From: Bowmanella denitrificans
GTDB taxonomy: Bacteria > Pseudomonadota > Gammaproteobacteria > Enterobacterales > Alteromonadaceae
DNA: 64,000 nucleotides
Direction: 5' to 3'
Assembly (NCBI RefSeq): GCF_039522935.1
Contig: NZ_BAAAEI010000006.1
Span: 620,001 to 684,000 of the forward strand
Part shown: one piece after another, positions 14,510 to 23,178 of the stretch
Position numbering within the stretch: the stretch's first letter is position 1
Layout: the number at the start of each line of letters is the position of its first letter
Program-made: the position numbers and the translations under genes
Notes under the pieces: generated by a model
The model's input: only the letters and a program-made list of their open reading frames with translations
What the model was told of the DNA's origin: nothing
The model's database searches: none

Positions 14510-17329
14510 TTATTTAATCGATAATGCGTCATCAACCAGGGCTTTTTGCTGCTGGTTGTGTACAGAAACATAGCCCACGGCGGGCGAAGCAGATGCAGCG
14601 CGGCCAGCATAGCTCAGCTTGGCGCCATCTGGAATGGCTTGCCAGAAATGGTGCTGACTGCAATACCAGGCACCCTGGTTTTGCGGCTCTTCCTGACACC
14701 ATACCCAATCCTGCACATGGCTGTATGGTTTGAGTACTTCAGCCAGTTCATCATGGGGGAACGGGTACAACTGTTCAATGCGCACAATGGCCACGTCGGT
14801 TTGTTCACTCTTACGACGCTGATCCAGCAAGTCGAAATACACCTTACCGGAACACAACACCACACGCTTAACATTGGCCGGGTTAATGTCATCAATCTCG
14901 CCAATTACGTTTTTAAAGGTGCCATCGGCCAGCTCTTCCAGACTGGATGTGGCGAGCGGATGACGCAGCAAGGATTTAGGTGACATGACGATAAGCGGTT
15001 TACGCATAGGGCGTACCACCTGTCGACGCAGCATATTAAATACCTGTGCGGGGGTAGAAGGCACACACACCTGCCAGTTGTGGTCAGCACAGAGTTGCAG
15101 GAAGCGCTCCAGACGGGCTGAGCTGTGCTCAGGTCCCTGTCCTTCATAGCCATGCGGCAGCAGCAGGGTCAGGCCACACAGACGCCCCCACTTGGCTTCA
15201 CCTGAACTTAAAAACTGGTCAATCACCACCTGCGCACCGTTGGCGAAATCACCAAACTGCGCTTCCCAGATATTCAGACAGCCCGGCTCAGCAGTGGAAT
15301 AACCATATTCGAAGGCCATGGCCGCTTCTTCTGACAATACCGAGTCATAAATTTCAATCGGGCCCTGACTTTCGCCCACATGCTCAAGGGGCATATAGGT
15401 AGAGCCATCGCCTTGACTATGCAAAACCGCATGACGATGGAAAAAAGTGCCACGGCCGGAATCCTGACCTGTCATACGAATACGGGTACCGGCTTCGACA
15501 ATACTGGCATAGGCAAGTAGCTCGGCAAACCCCCAATCCAGTGGTTTGTCACCGGCAATCATGGCCTTACGATCTTCATACAGCTTGTTGACCCGGCTTT
15601 GCAGCTTAACGCTATCCGGATAGCTGCACAGCTTATCACCCAGTTCGCGTAGCTTATCCACGGTCAGGCTGCCATCGTAGGGCACGGTCCAGTCATGACC
15701 AAGATAAGTGGACCAATCCACTGAATGTTCGGTCATAGGGCGCCATTCTTCCACCACACAGGCACCGTGATCCAATGCCGCGCGATAGTCACTGATCAGT
15801 TTTTCCACTTCGTGGCTTTGAATCGCACCTTCAGCGGTCAGTTGGTCGGCATAAATTTCACGCGGTACCGGATGCTTTCTAATCTTCTGGTACATCAACG
15901 GCTGCGTTACCATCGGCTCGTCGGCTTCGTTGTGTCCATGACGGCGATAACAGACCAGGTCAATCACCACATCACGCTTAAAGGTATTGCGGTAATCCAT
16001 AGCAAGCTTGGTGACAAACACCACGGCTTCCGGATCATCGGAATTCACATGGAATATTGGTGCCTGCACCATTTTGGCGATATCGGTACAGTACTGAGTG
16101 GAGCGGGTATCTTCGGTTTTAGAGGTAGTGAAACCCACCTGGTTGTTGATCACGATACGTACCGTACCACCCACCTTAAAGCCGCGGGTCTGCGACATAT
16201 TGAAGGTTTCCTGCACTACCCCCTGACCAGCAATGGCCGAGTCACCATGAATGGTCACCGGTACCACCGAGGAACCGTCTTTACAGCCACGGCGATCTAA
16301 ACGCGCCCTGACCGAGCCCATCACCACCGGGTTGACAATTTCCAGATGCGACGGGTTAAAGGCCAGCGCCAGGTGCACATTGCCACCGGGGGTGGCGAAA
16401 TCAGATGAATACCCAGCATGGTATTTTACATCGCCGGCACCCAGCGATTCGTCATGCTTACCGGCAAACTCGTCAAACAGCACAGAAGGGTTTTTACCCA
16501 GTACGTTAACCAGTACATTCAAACGACCGCGGTGCGCCATCCCGATGACGACTTCTTTGGCACCGTTGCTACCAGCGTGGGTGATCAACTGCTTGAGCAT
16601 GGGGATCAGCGCATCGCCACCTTCCAGCGAGAAGCGCTTGGCACCAGGGAATTTGGAGCCCAGGTATTTTTCCATACCATCTGCTGCCACCAGGCCTTTC
16701 AGAATATTAACCTTGGTGTCACGGTCAAATTCAGGCTTGGCCTGCACCGATTCAAAACGCTGTTGAATCCAACGCTTTTGTTCGGTGTTGGTAATGTGCA
16801 TATATTCTGCACCAATGCTGCCGCAATAGGTGCGATTAAGGGACTTGAACAACTCGCCAAGCGGCATGCTGTCCTGACCGATAGCATAAGAACCCACTTT
16901 GTAAGTGGTCTCAAAATCCGCTTCAGACAACTCGTGATGAGACAATTCCAAATCGCGCACCCGTTCCTGTTGCCACAGGCCAAGGGGATCCAGATTAGCA
17001 TGTTGATGGCCACGGAAACGGAAGGCATTGATAAGTTGCAATACTCTGACTTGTTTCTCGTCACCGCCACTGGCAGCCGATACGGCCTTGGCGACACGCC
17101 CCATCGGGCCTAGCTTGGCAAGATGGCGAAACTGGTCGCGGATCTGGCTGTGTTTGGCTTCCAGCTCAACGCCGTTCACCTTGGGCAGTTGGTCAAAAAT
17201 CGCGCGCCACTCTTCCGATACGCTTTGCGCATCGTCAAGATATGCTTCGTATATCTCTTCTACGTAAGCAGCGTTTCCACCAGCCATGTGGGAAGATTCC
17301 CACCATGCTTTCATCACGCTTTCTAGCAT
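14510..17329 (-). CDS. sucA: 2-oxoglutarate dehydrogenase E1 component
   Basis: 939 residues, close to E. coli SucA (933). Characteristic blocks include the N-terminal 'YVEEIYEAYLDDAQSVSEEW', the thiamine-diphosphate region 'MAHRGRLNVLVNVLGKNPS', 'HGDSAIAGQGVVQET', and the C-terminal transketolase-like half ('LLPHGYEGQGPEHSSARLER'). It decarboxylates 2-oxoglutarate and reductively succinylates the lipoyl groups of SucB. It is separated from sdhB by 252 bp containing a strong terminator, so it probably has its own promoter there, although I could not place one. Confidence 0.97.
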   Translation of the reverse strand: MLESVMKAWWESSHMAGGNAAYVEEIYEAYLDDAQSVSEEWRAIFDQLPKVNGVELEAKHSQIRDQFRHLAKLGPMGRVAKAVSAASGGDEKQVRVLQLINAFRFRGHQHANLDPLGLWQQERVRDLELSHHELSEADFETTYKVGSYAIGQDSMPLGELFKSLNRTYCGSIGAEYMHITNTEQKRWIQQRFESVQAKPEFDRDTKVNILKGLVAADGMEKYLGSKFPGAKRFSLEGGDALIPMLKQLITHAGSNGAKEVVIGMAHRGRLNVLVNVLGKNPSVLFDEFAGKHDESLGAGDVKYHAGYSSDFATPGGNVHLALAFNPSHLEIVNPVVMGSVRARLDRRGCKDGSSVVPVTIHGDSAIAGQGVVQETFNMSQTRGFKVGGTVRIVINNQVGFTTSKTEDTRSTQYCTDIAKMVQAPIFHVNSDDPEAVVFVTKLAMDYRNTFKRDVVIDLVCYRRHGHNEADEPMVTQPLMYQKIRKHPVPREIYADQLTAEGAIQSHEVEKLISDYRAALDHGACVVEEWRPMTEHSVDWSTYLGHDWTVPYDGSLTVDKLRELGDKLCSYPDSVKLQSRVNKLYEDRKAMIAGDKPLDWGFAELLAYASIVEAGTRIRMTGQDSGRGTFFHRHAVLHSQGDGSTYMPLEHVGESQGPIEIYDSVLSEEAAMAFEYGYSTAEPGCLNIWEAQFGDFANGAQVVIDQFLSSGEAKWGRLCGLTLLLPHGYEGQGPEHSSARLERFLQLCADHNWQVCVPSTPAQVFNMLRRQVVRPMRKPLIVMSPKSLLRHPLATSSLEELADGTFKNVIGEIDDINPANVKRVVLCSGKVYFDLLDQRRKSEQTDVAIVRIEQLYPFPHDELAEVLKPYSHVQDWVWCQEEPQNQGAWYCSQHHFWQAIPDGAKLSYAGRAASASPAVGYVSVHNQQQKALVDDALSIK

Positions 17330-17504
17330 TTTTGTCCCTTAATCAAAAAGACCGGAATTAAATTACAACACTGGCACCCTTGTGCCAGCCAAAGGTCCGT
17401 CACTACAGACGGCGGTACAGTTTGCGACAAACTGCTATCGTCCCTGAGTTTACATGTCTCTTCCCGAGACGTTGGCCCGATCTCTTGCTGCAAACCGCGC
17501 CAAA

Positions 17505-17537
17505 CAAAAAATAGCCATCCCTGACGGATGGCTATTT
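17505..17537 (-). terminator. Rho-independent terminator after sdhB
   Basis: On the minus strand, a TAGCCATCC/GGATGGCTA stem with a 5-nt loop is followed by a run of Ts (TATTTTTTG). It lies ~45 bp after the sdhB stop and separates sdhCDAB from sucABCD. Confidence 0.85.
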
Positions 17538-17581
17538 AGCTTCCACACAACCGAACTCCTGTCAGCAGGAAATCAGTCTAA

Positions 17582-18292
17582 CTAAACAGCCCGTTGCAAT
17601 AGCATGGATTTAATCTGACCAATGGCCTTGGTCGGATTCAATCCTTTGGGGCATACACTCACACAGTTCATAATGCCGTGGCAGCGGAATACACTGAAGG
17701 CATCATCCAAATCATTCAAACGCTCTTCGGTAGCCGTGTCGCGACTATCGGCCAGGAAGCGGTAGGCATGCAGCAAACCAGCCGGGCCGATAAACTTATC
17801 TGGGTTCCACCAGAACGACGGACAGGACGTTGAGCAGCAGGCACACAAAATACATTCGTACAGACCGTCAAGCTTTTCACGCTCTTCGGGACTCTGCAGG
17901 AATTCACGGGCCGGCGGCTGCTTATCGTCATTGATTAAAAACGGCTTAATCTTCTCGTACTGTGTGTAAAACTGGCTCATATCAACCACCAGGTCACGCA
18001 CAACGGGCAGACCAGGCAATGGACGCAATACCAGCTTGCCTTTACCCAGTGCAGACAACGGCGTAATACAGGCCAGGCCGTTCTTACCGTTCATATTCAG
18101 GCCGTCTGAACCGCAGACCCCTTCACGGCAAGAGCGACGGAATGCAAGAGTTGGGTCCTGCTCTTTAAGCTGGATAAGTGCATCCAGCACCATCATATCC
18201 CGACCTTCTTCCACTTCCAGTTGGTAATCCTGCATCCGAGGTGCATTGTCCACATCAGGATTGTAACGATAAATTGAGAAATTCAATTTCAT
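17582..18292 (-). CDS. sdhB: Succinate dehydrogenase iron-sulfur subunit
   Basis: 236 residues. All three iron-sulfur ligand sets are visible: the [2Fe-2S] plant-ferredoxin type 'CREGVCGSDG…C', the [4Fe-4S] 'CILCACCSTSCP' and the [3Fe-4S] 'CHGIMNCVSVCPKGLNP'. It carries electrons from SdhA flavin to ubiquinone at the SdhCD membrane anchor. The gene is 16 bp downstream of sdhA and is the last in the operon. Confidence 0.97.
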   Translation of the reverse strand: MKLNFSIYRYNPDVDNAPRMQDYQLEVEEGRDMMVLDALIQLKEQDPTLAFRRSCREGVCGSDGLNMNGKNGLACITPLSALGKGKLVLRPLPGLPVVRDLVVDMSQFYTQYEKIKPFLINDDKQPPAREFLQSPEEREKLDGLYECILCACCSTSCPSFWWNPDKFIGPAGLLHAYRFLADSRDTATEERLNDLDDAFSVFRCHGIMNCVSVCPKGLNPTKAIGQIKSMLLQRAV

Positions 18293-18308
18293 CTACTTCA
18301 TGCTCCTC

Positions 18309-20081
18309 TTAGTAAGTCCTGGCTTTAGGCGGGAAGGCTTCACGTAGCTTAGGCGACATGTTCACTTCACGCTTGCTCATGGACTCTGTGTCTGGACGAT
18401 AGATGGAATGGCACAACCAGTTCTCATCATCGCGGTCCGGGAAGTCGAAGCGGCTATGGGCACCACGGCTCTCGGTACGGAAGTTGGCGGCAACTGCGGT
18501 GGCATAGGCCGTTTCCATCAGGTTGTCCAACTCCAGACACTCGATACGCTGGGTATTAAAGTCGCTGCTCTTGTCATCCAGACGAGCATGTTGCAGACGC
18601 TCCCTGATTTCCTTCAGTTCAACCAGACCCTGAGCCATGGCATCCCCTTCACGGAATACAGAGAAGTTCAATTGCATGCACTTCTGCATGTCTTTACGAA
18701 TTTGCACTGGATCTTCGCCTTTACCGGCTTCAGAACTCTCCCAACGATTGAAACGTGCCAGCGACGCATCCAGATCAGTTTGAGAAGCTTCACGGCTGGG
18801 GGCAATCTCATCCAGCGCTTTACCCAGGTGCAGACCGGTTGCACGACCAAATACCACCAAGTCTAGCAGTGAATTACCGCCCAGACGGTTAGCACCGTGT
18901 ACGGATACACAAGCGATTTCACCACAGGCAAACAAACCGTTAACCAGTTTTTCGTTGCCATTGGCATCCAGGGTTATAGCCTGACCATCAACATTGGTGG
19001 GAATACCGCCCATCATATAGTGACAGGTTGGAATAACCGGAATCGGCTCTTTAACCGGGTCGACGTGAGCAAAGGTACGGGACAGCTCCAGGATACCTGG
19101 CAGACGTGATTCAAGCACTTCTTTACCCAGGTGATCCAGCTTAAGTTTGATATGCACACCCCAGGGACCGTCACAACCGCGACCTTCGCGGATTTCGGTC
19201 ATCATGGAACGGGCAACCACGTCACGGCCAGCCAGGTCTTTGGCGTTTGGCGCATAACGTTCCATAAAACGTTCACCGTCTTTGTTCAGCAGATAACCAC
19301 CTTCACCACGGCAACCTTCGGTAACCAATACACCAGCACCAGCGATACCGGTGGGGTGGAATTGCCACATTTCCATATCTTGCAGAGCAACACCAGCACG
19401 CAGGGCCATGCCCACGCCATCACCAGTGTTGATATGGGCGTTCGTGGTAGAGGCGTAAATACGGCCCGCACCACCGGTGGCCAAGACAACGGCTTTGGAT
19501 TTGAAGTACACCACCTGACCGGTTTCGATATCGATGGCGGTACAGCCCACCACATCACCGTCCTGGTTTTTCACCAGATCCAGGGCATACCATTCACTGA
19601 ACACCTTGGTTTTGTTCTTTACGTTCTGCTGATACAGCAGGTGCAACAGAGCGTGACCGGTACGGTCAGCCGCTGCGGCCGTACGTGCGCCCTGCTCGCC
19701 ACCAAAGTTTTTGGACTGGCCGCCGAACGGACGCTGATAAATCTTACCGTTTTCAAAACGTGAAAAAGGCAGGCCCATATTTTCCAGCTCAATAATGGCT
19801 TCTGGGCCTGTCTTACACATATATTCGATGGCGTCCTGGTCACCGATATAATCGGAGCCTTTCACCGTGTCATACATATGCCATTCCCAGTTGTCATCAT
19901 GGGCATTGCCCAGTGCAACCGTAATACCGCCCTGAGCGGACACGGTGTGGGAACGGGTTGGAAACACTTTAGACAGCAAGGCACAGGACTTGCCGGACTG
20001 GGAAATCTGCAGGGCGGCACGCATGCCTGCGCCACCGGCGCCAATTACCACTGCATCAAATTCATGTACTGGAATAGTCAC
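18309..20081 (-). CDS. sdhA: Succinate dehydrogenase flavoprotein subunit
   Basis: 590 residues, the usual SdhA length. It has the FAD dinucleotide fold 'AVVIGAGGAGMRAALQ' and the covalent-FAD histidine in 'RSHTVSAQGG'. Substrate-site elements include 'HPTGIAGAGVL' and 'GRDVVARSM'. It oxidises succinate to fumarate. It starts immediately after the sdhD stop. Confidence 0.97.
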   Translation of the reverse strand: MTIPVHEFDAVVIGAGGAGMRAALQISQSGKSCALLSKVFPTRSHTVSAQGGITVALGNAHDDNWEWHMYDTVKGSDYIGDQDAIEYMCKTGPEAIIELENMGLPFSRFENGKIYQRPFGGQSKNFGGEQGARTAAAADRTGHALLHLLYQQNVKNKTKVFSEWYALDLVKNQDGDVVGCTAIDIETGQVVYFKSKAVVLATGGAGRIYASTTNAHINTGDGVGMALRAGVALQDMEMWQFHPTGIAGAGVLVTEGCRGEGGYLLNKDGERFMERYAPNAKDLAGRDVVARSMMTEIREGRGCDGPWGVHIKLKLDHLGKEVLESRLPGILELSRTFAHVDPVKEPIPVIPTCHYMMGGIPTNVDGQAITLDANGNEKLVNGLFACGEIACVSVHGANRLGGNSLLDLVVFGRATGLHLGKALDEIAPSREASQTDLDASLARFNRWESSEAGKGEDPVQIRKDMQKCMQLNFSVFREGDAMAQGLVELKEIRERLQHARLDDKSSDFNTQRIECLELDNLMETAYATAVAANFRTESRGAHSRFDFPDRDDENWLCHSIYRPDTESMSKREVNMSPKLREAFPPKARTY

Positions 20082-20429
20082 TTACACACCCCACAATACG
20101 AACAGACCTACGGCAACGTAGGCAAAAGCCAACAAATTCAACAGGAACTGAATAGTACCGCGCAAGGCTGGAGCCTTAACGTAGTCGGTCAGAACCTGCC
20201 ACAGGCCGATGCGTACGTGGATCATGATGGAAACCAGTGCCGCCAGGGTAAAGACCTTCATCCTCAGCCCGGCAAACAGGTCATGCCATACATCATAGGT
20301 AATTTGTGGCGTTGCAATAAAGAACCACGCCATATAAAGGAAGAACGCGGCAATAATAGCGGCGGTTGTGCGCAGGGAAAGATAATCCTGCACCCCGTTA
20401 CGTTTAAGACTTGCCTGATTGGTTACCAT
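20082..20429 (-). CDS. sdhD: Succinate dehydrogenase membrane anchor subunit
   Basis: I placed the start at the ATG at 20429 (MVTNQASLKRNG), preceded by GGTGGGAG about 8 nt upstream. This gives 115 residues, the same as E. coli SdhD. A longer in-frame start at 20465 would overlap sdhC by 43 bp and has no support. Three hydrophobic helices are evident, with 'SIMIHVRIGLWQV' containing the likely haem/quinone-side histidine. The start overlaps the sdhC stop by 7 bp. Confidence 0.93.
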   Translation of the reverse strand: MVTNQASLKRNGVQDYLSLRTTAAIIAAFFLYMAWFFIATPQITYDVWHDLFAGLRMKVFTLAALVSIMIHVRIGLWQVLTDYVKAPALRGTIQFLLNLLAFAYVAVGLFVLWGV

Positions 20430-20797
20430 AGTACTACTCCCACCAAGATTGTCAGAACAATCCAAAGTGCAATCACCGCTTTAGCGCTGGCGTTACCGGA
20501 TTGCAGTTCTTCCCAGTGCCCCATATCCATCACCACGTGGCGCAAGCCACCCAGAAGATGATAAATGAAGGCAGAAATAGTGCCGATGGCAATCAGCTTA
20601 CCCAACACGCCATTCATGCATTCCACCACGCAGTCGAAACCTTCTGCTGATGTCAGGGATACCGCCCAAGCCGAGATCACGAAAATCAGGGCAAAGAACA
20701 TGGCAACACCTGTTACCCGATGCAAAATAGAAACAATGGCAGATGGAGGAAAACTAATCGTATTGAGTTGTAAATTTACTGGTCTTTGTTTTTTCAC
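20423..20797 (-). CDS. sdhC: Succinate dehydrogenase cytochrome b556 subunit
   Basis: 124 residues with a GTG start (MKKQRPVNLQLNTISFPPSA). It contains the family motif 'SILHRVTGV' and the haem-ligand region 'YHLLGGLRHVVMD', with three membrane helices. With SdhD it binds haem b and ubiquinone. It is the first gene of sdhCDAB; a good promoter lies ~165 bp upstream. Confidence 0.95.
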   Translation of the reverse strand: MKKQRPVNLQLNTISFPPSAIVSILHRVTGVAMFFALIFVISAWAVSLTSAEGFDCVVECMNGVLGKLIAIGTISAFIYHLLGGLRHVVMDMGHWEELQSGNASAKAVIALWIVLTILVGVVLW

Positions 20798-20961
20798 GAT
20801 TTGTTGCCCGTTACACCCCCGGAAGGGTTGAGTTCTTCGTCGCTAATTCTGCCTTGCGCAAAATTAACCGTCTCAAGATTCAAGCTGTCTTTTTGTATGA
20901 CGGGGTGTCGCACCAAATTTGTTAAAAAAATGCTACAAACACCGCTACTTAAACGTCGCAA

Positions 20962-20990
20962 AGTATATCCAGCCCGCGCCATAATTACAA
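20962..20990 (-). promoter_or_regulatory. Predicted sigma70 promoter for sdhCDAB
   Basis: On the minus strand, TTGTAA (-35), a 17-bp spacer and TATACT (-10) lie about 165 bp upstream of the sdhC GTG. The remaining ~350 bp towards gltA hold no gene I can support. Confidence 0.5.
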
Positions 20991-21339
20991 TTTTTGTTAC
21001 GCCCTAACGTCTTGTTTGGATTTTGATTATTTCCTGTTCAATAGATTAATGCGGACTAAGTCATAGCCAATTAACCCAATGCCCAGGAAATCCACCCTGC
21101 AAGTTTTCAAGGGGCCTTTCAGACAAGCCACATGCCATCTCAGTACACTGGAACACCCCAGAGATTTGCCACATAAAACAAACCCATTAGTTTGCCAACC
21201 AACCGGACTGGCGCATAAACTTGACTGGCGCTGCTGATATTCAAATGACGCCAACAGCGTTGCAGCTAGGTTATGGCGACAATCTGCCGATGACCACTAA
21301 ACTTTAGTTGAATAGATATCGACCAGAAACGCATTAAAA

Positions 21340-21368
21340 TTGACTTGTCACGCTAATATCAGTACAAA
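21340..21368 (+). promoter_or_regulatory. Predicted sigma70 promoter for gltA
   Basis: TTGACT (-35), a 17-bp spacer and TACAAA (-10) on the plus strand would give a leader of about 115 nt before the gltA ATG. The -35 is strong and the -10 is only 4/6, so this is tentative. Confidence 0.4.
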
Positions 21369-21492
21369 TAGCGGCACTTTTTAAACGCCTGTGTGAACTT
21401 TCCGCTCTTTAATCCGGCTGTCACCGTCCTGCGTATCAGTCAGGGAAAGTTCCAACACACCACCACAGAAGCAATCTGAAGGAGAGCATCTT

Positions 21493-22773
21493 ATGGCAGA
21501 TCAAAAGGCCATCTTGAAGGTAGGCGACAAGGAAATCGAACTCCCTATTCTATCCGGAACAGCAGGCCATGATGTGATCGATGTTCGGTCATTGGGCGCC
21601 AATGGTTACTTCACTTTTGACCCTGGTTTTATGGCAACCGGTTCTTGCGAATCGTCCATCACTTATATAGATGGCGAGAAAGGCGTCCTGTTGCACCGCG
21701 GTTATTCTATTGAAGACCTGGCACGCGATGCCGACTATCTGGAAGTCTGCTACATGCTGCTGCACGGTGAAGCGCCAGATGCAGAGCAGTATGCTCAGTT
21801 CAAAAATACCATTACCCGTCACACTATGGTGCATGACCAGGTAAACAACTTCTTCCGCGGTTTCCGTCGCGACGCGCATCCTATGGCGATGTTGTGCGGT
21901 ACCGTGGGTGCCATGTCGTCCTTCTACCATGACGACCTGGATATTTCTGATGCGGAACAACGTTTGCGTAGTGGTTATCGTCTGGTGGCCAAGATGCCGA
22001 CCCTGGTAGCCATGTGCTACAAGTACAACATCGGTCAGCCCTTTGTTTATCCGCGCAATGACCTGTCGTTCGCGGCCAACTTCCTGAATATGATGTTCTC
22101 GGTTCCGGCCGAACCTTATCAGGCCAGTGCAGCCGTGGTACGCGCCATGGACCGTATCTTCACATTGCATGCAGACCATGAACAGAATGCCTCCACCAGT
22201 ACCGTGCGTCTGGCCGGTTCTTCTGGTGCCAACCCTTATGCTTGTATTGCAGCGGGTGTGGCTTCATTGTGGGGCCCTGCCCATGGTGGAGCCAACGAAG
22301 CCTGCCTGACCATGCTCGAAGAAATCGGTTCAGTGGATCGAATTCCAGAATTTATCGAGCGCGCCAAGGATAAGAACGATCCGTTCCGTCTGATGGGCTT
22401 CGGTCACCGGGTGTACAAAAATTACGACCCGCGTGCAACGGTTATGCGTGAAAGCTGCCACGAAGTACTGGCCGAGCTGAACATTCAGGATCCGTTGTTG
22501 GATGTGGCCATGGAATTGGAGCGTATTGCGCTGTCAGACCCTTACTTCAAAGACAAGAAGCTGTTCCCCAATGTGGACTTCTACTCTGGCATCATTTTGA
22601 AAGCCATTGGTATTCCAACCAACATGTTCACCTGTATTTTTGCCTTGGCGCGCACTGTGGGCTGGATCTCACACTGGCATGAAATGCTCAGCCAGCCAGG
22701 TCAGAAAATCGGTCGTCCACGTCAGTTGTACACCGGTCATGATGCCCGTAAATATCAGCCGCTGAAAAAGTAA
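21493..22773 (+). CDS. gltA: Type II citrate synthase
   Basis: 426 residues, matching the hexameric gammaproteobacterial enzyme (E. coli 427). Catalytic signatures include 'LADHEQNASTSTVRLAGSSG'-like sequence ('LHADHEQNASTSTVRL'), 'GPAHGGANEA' and 'GFGHRVYKNYDPRA'. It condenses oxaloacetate and acetyl-CoA at the entry of the TCA cycle. GAAGGAGAG 8 nt upstream supports the start. It is divergent from sdhCDAB and followed by a strong terminator. Confidence 0.97.
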   Translation: MADQKAILKVGDKEIELPILSGTAGHDVIDVRSLGANGYFTFDPGFMATGSCESSITYIDGEKGVLLHRGYSIEDLARDADYLEVCYMLLHGEAPDAEQYAQFKNTITRHTMVHDQVNNFFRGFRRDAHPMAMLCGTVGAMSSFYHDDLDISDAEQRLRSGYRLVAKMPTLVAMCYKYNIGQPFVYPRNDLSFAANFLNMMFSVPAEPYQASAAVVRAMDRIFTLHADHEQNASTSTVRLAGSSGANPYACIAAGVASLWGPAHGGANEACLTMLEEIGSVDRIPEFIERAKDKNDPFRLMGFGHRVYKNYDPRATVMRESCHEVLAELNIQDPLLDVAMELERIALSDPYFKDKKLFPNVDFYSGIILKAIGIPTNMFTCIFALARTVGWISHWHEMLSQPGQKIGRPRQLYTGHDARKYQPLKK

Positions 22774-22788
22774 TCAGCGCCTGACTTT

Positions 22789-22815
22789 AAAAAACCGCCA
22801 TCCGGCGGTTTTTTG
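22789..22815 (+). terminator. Rho-independent terminator after gltA
   Basis: AACCGCC/GGCGGTT stem with an ATCC loop followed by TTTT, 20 bp after the gltA stop. An upstream A-run makes it potentially bidirectional. Confidence 0.9.
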
Positions 22816-22866
22816 TTATCTGAGCGGCTGCCAGTTAGTTTACCTAAGATTGGTGGCCTGTCGCTG

Positions 22867-22911
22867 TTGGGCTAAAGCCCGACCCACAGTGGGTCGGAAT
22901 TCATTCCGACA
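22867..22911. repeat. REP-like cluster of overlapping hairpins
   Basis: GGGCTAAAGCCC, CGACCCACAGTGGGTCG and GTCGGAATTCATTCCGAC follow one another and share arms. This resembles the widespread 'gggctaaagcccgac' and 'gtcggaattcattccgac' intergenic palindromes. Confidence 0.6.
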
Positions 22912-22917
22912 TCCTTC

Positions 22918-23013
22918 TCGCCTCACGCTTCACGCCTCACGCTTCACGCTTCACGCTTCACGCTTCACGCTTCACGCTTCACGCTTCACGCTTCACGCTT
23001 CACGCTTCACGCC
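22918..23013 (+). repeat. Heptanucleotide tandem repeat (TCACGCT)n
   Basis: About 13 consecutive 7-bp units (tcacgct/tcacgcc) run with only a few T/C variants near the ends. It is intergenic, ~165 bp upstream of the RND pump start. Similar 'ttcacgc' arrays occur in other marine gammaproteobacteria. Frames read through it are artefacts. Its length is likely to vary by slippage. Confidence 0.9.
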
Positions 23014-23178
23014 CATCAATTGTAACCAATCATCCCAGCAGATATTGCAACCTGTAACAAAGCATTAACAGCACAAGTTTTTATCGCAACAACCCGCAAT
23101 TGGTCGCAACAGCCATAGCCTGAAACTAAGCAAGCTCTAGGCTTAGCGGAACACCTTGTCTTGCACCCGATAAAAACA

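Noticed and set aside
11186..17113. Long antisense frames opposite sucABCD
   Set aside because: They are shadows of high-GC third positions; the sense genes are certain.
21027..21254. 75-residue minus-strand frame in the sdhC-gltA gap
   Set aside because: No ribosome site or recognisable sequence, and it lies upstream of the sdh promoter region.
22918..23013. CRISPR-like repeat array
   Set aside because: The units are 7 bp and contiguous without spacers, so it is a simple tandem repeat.
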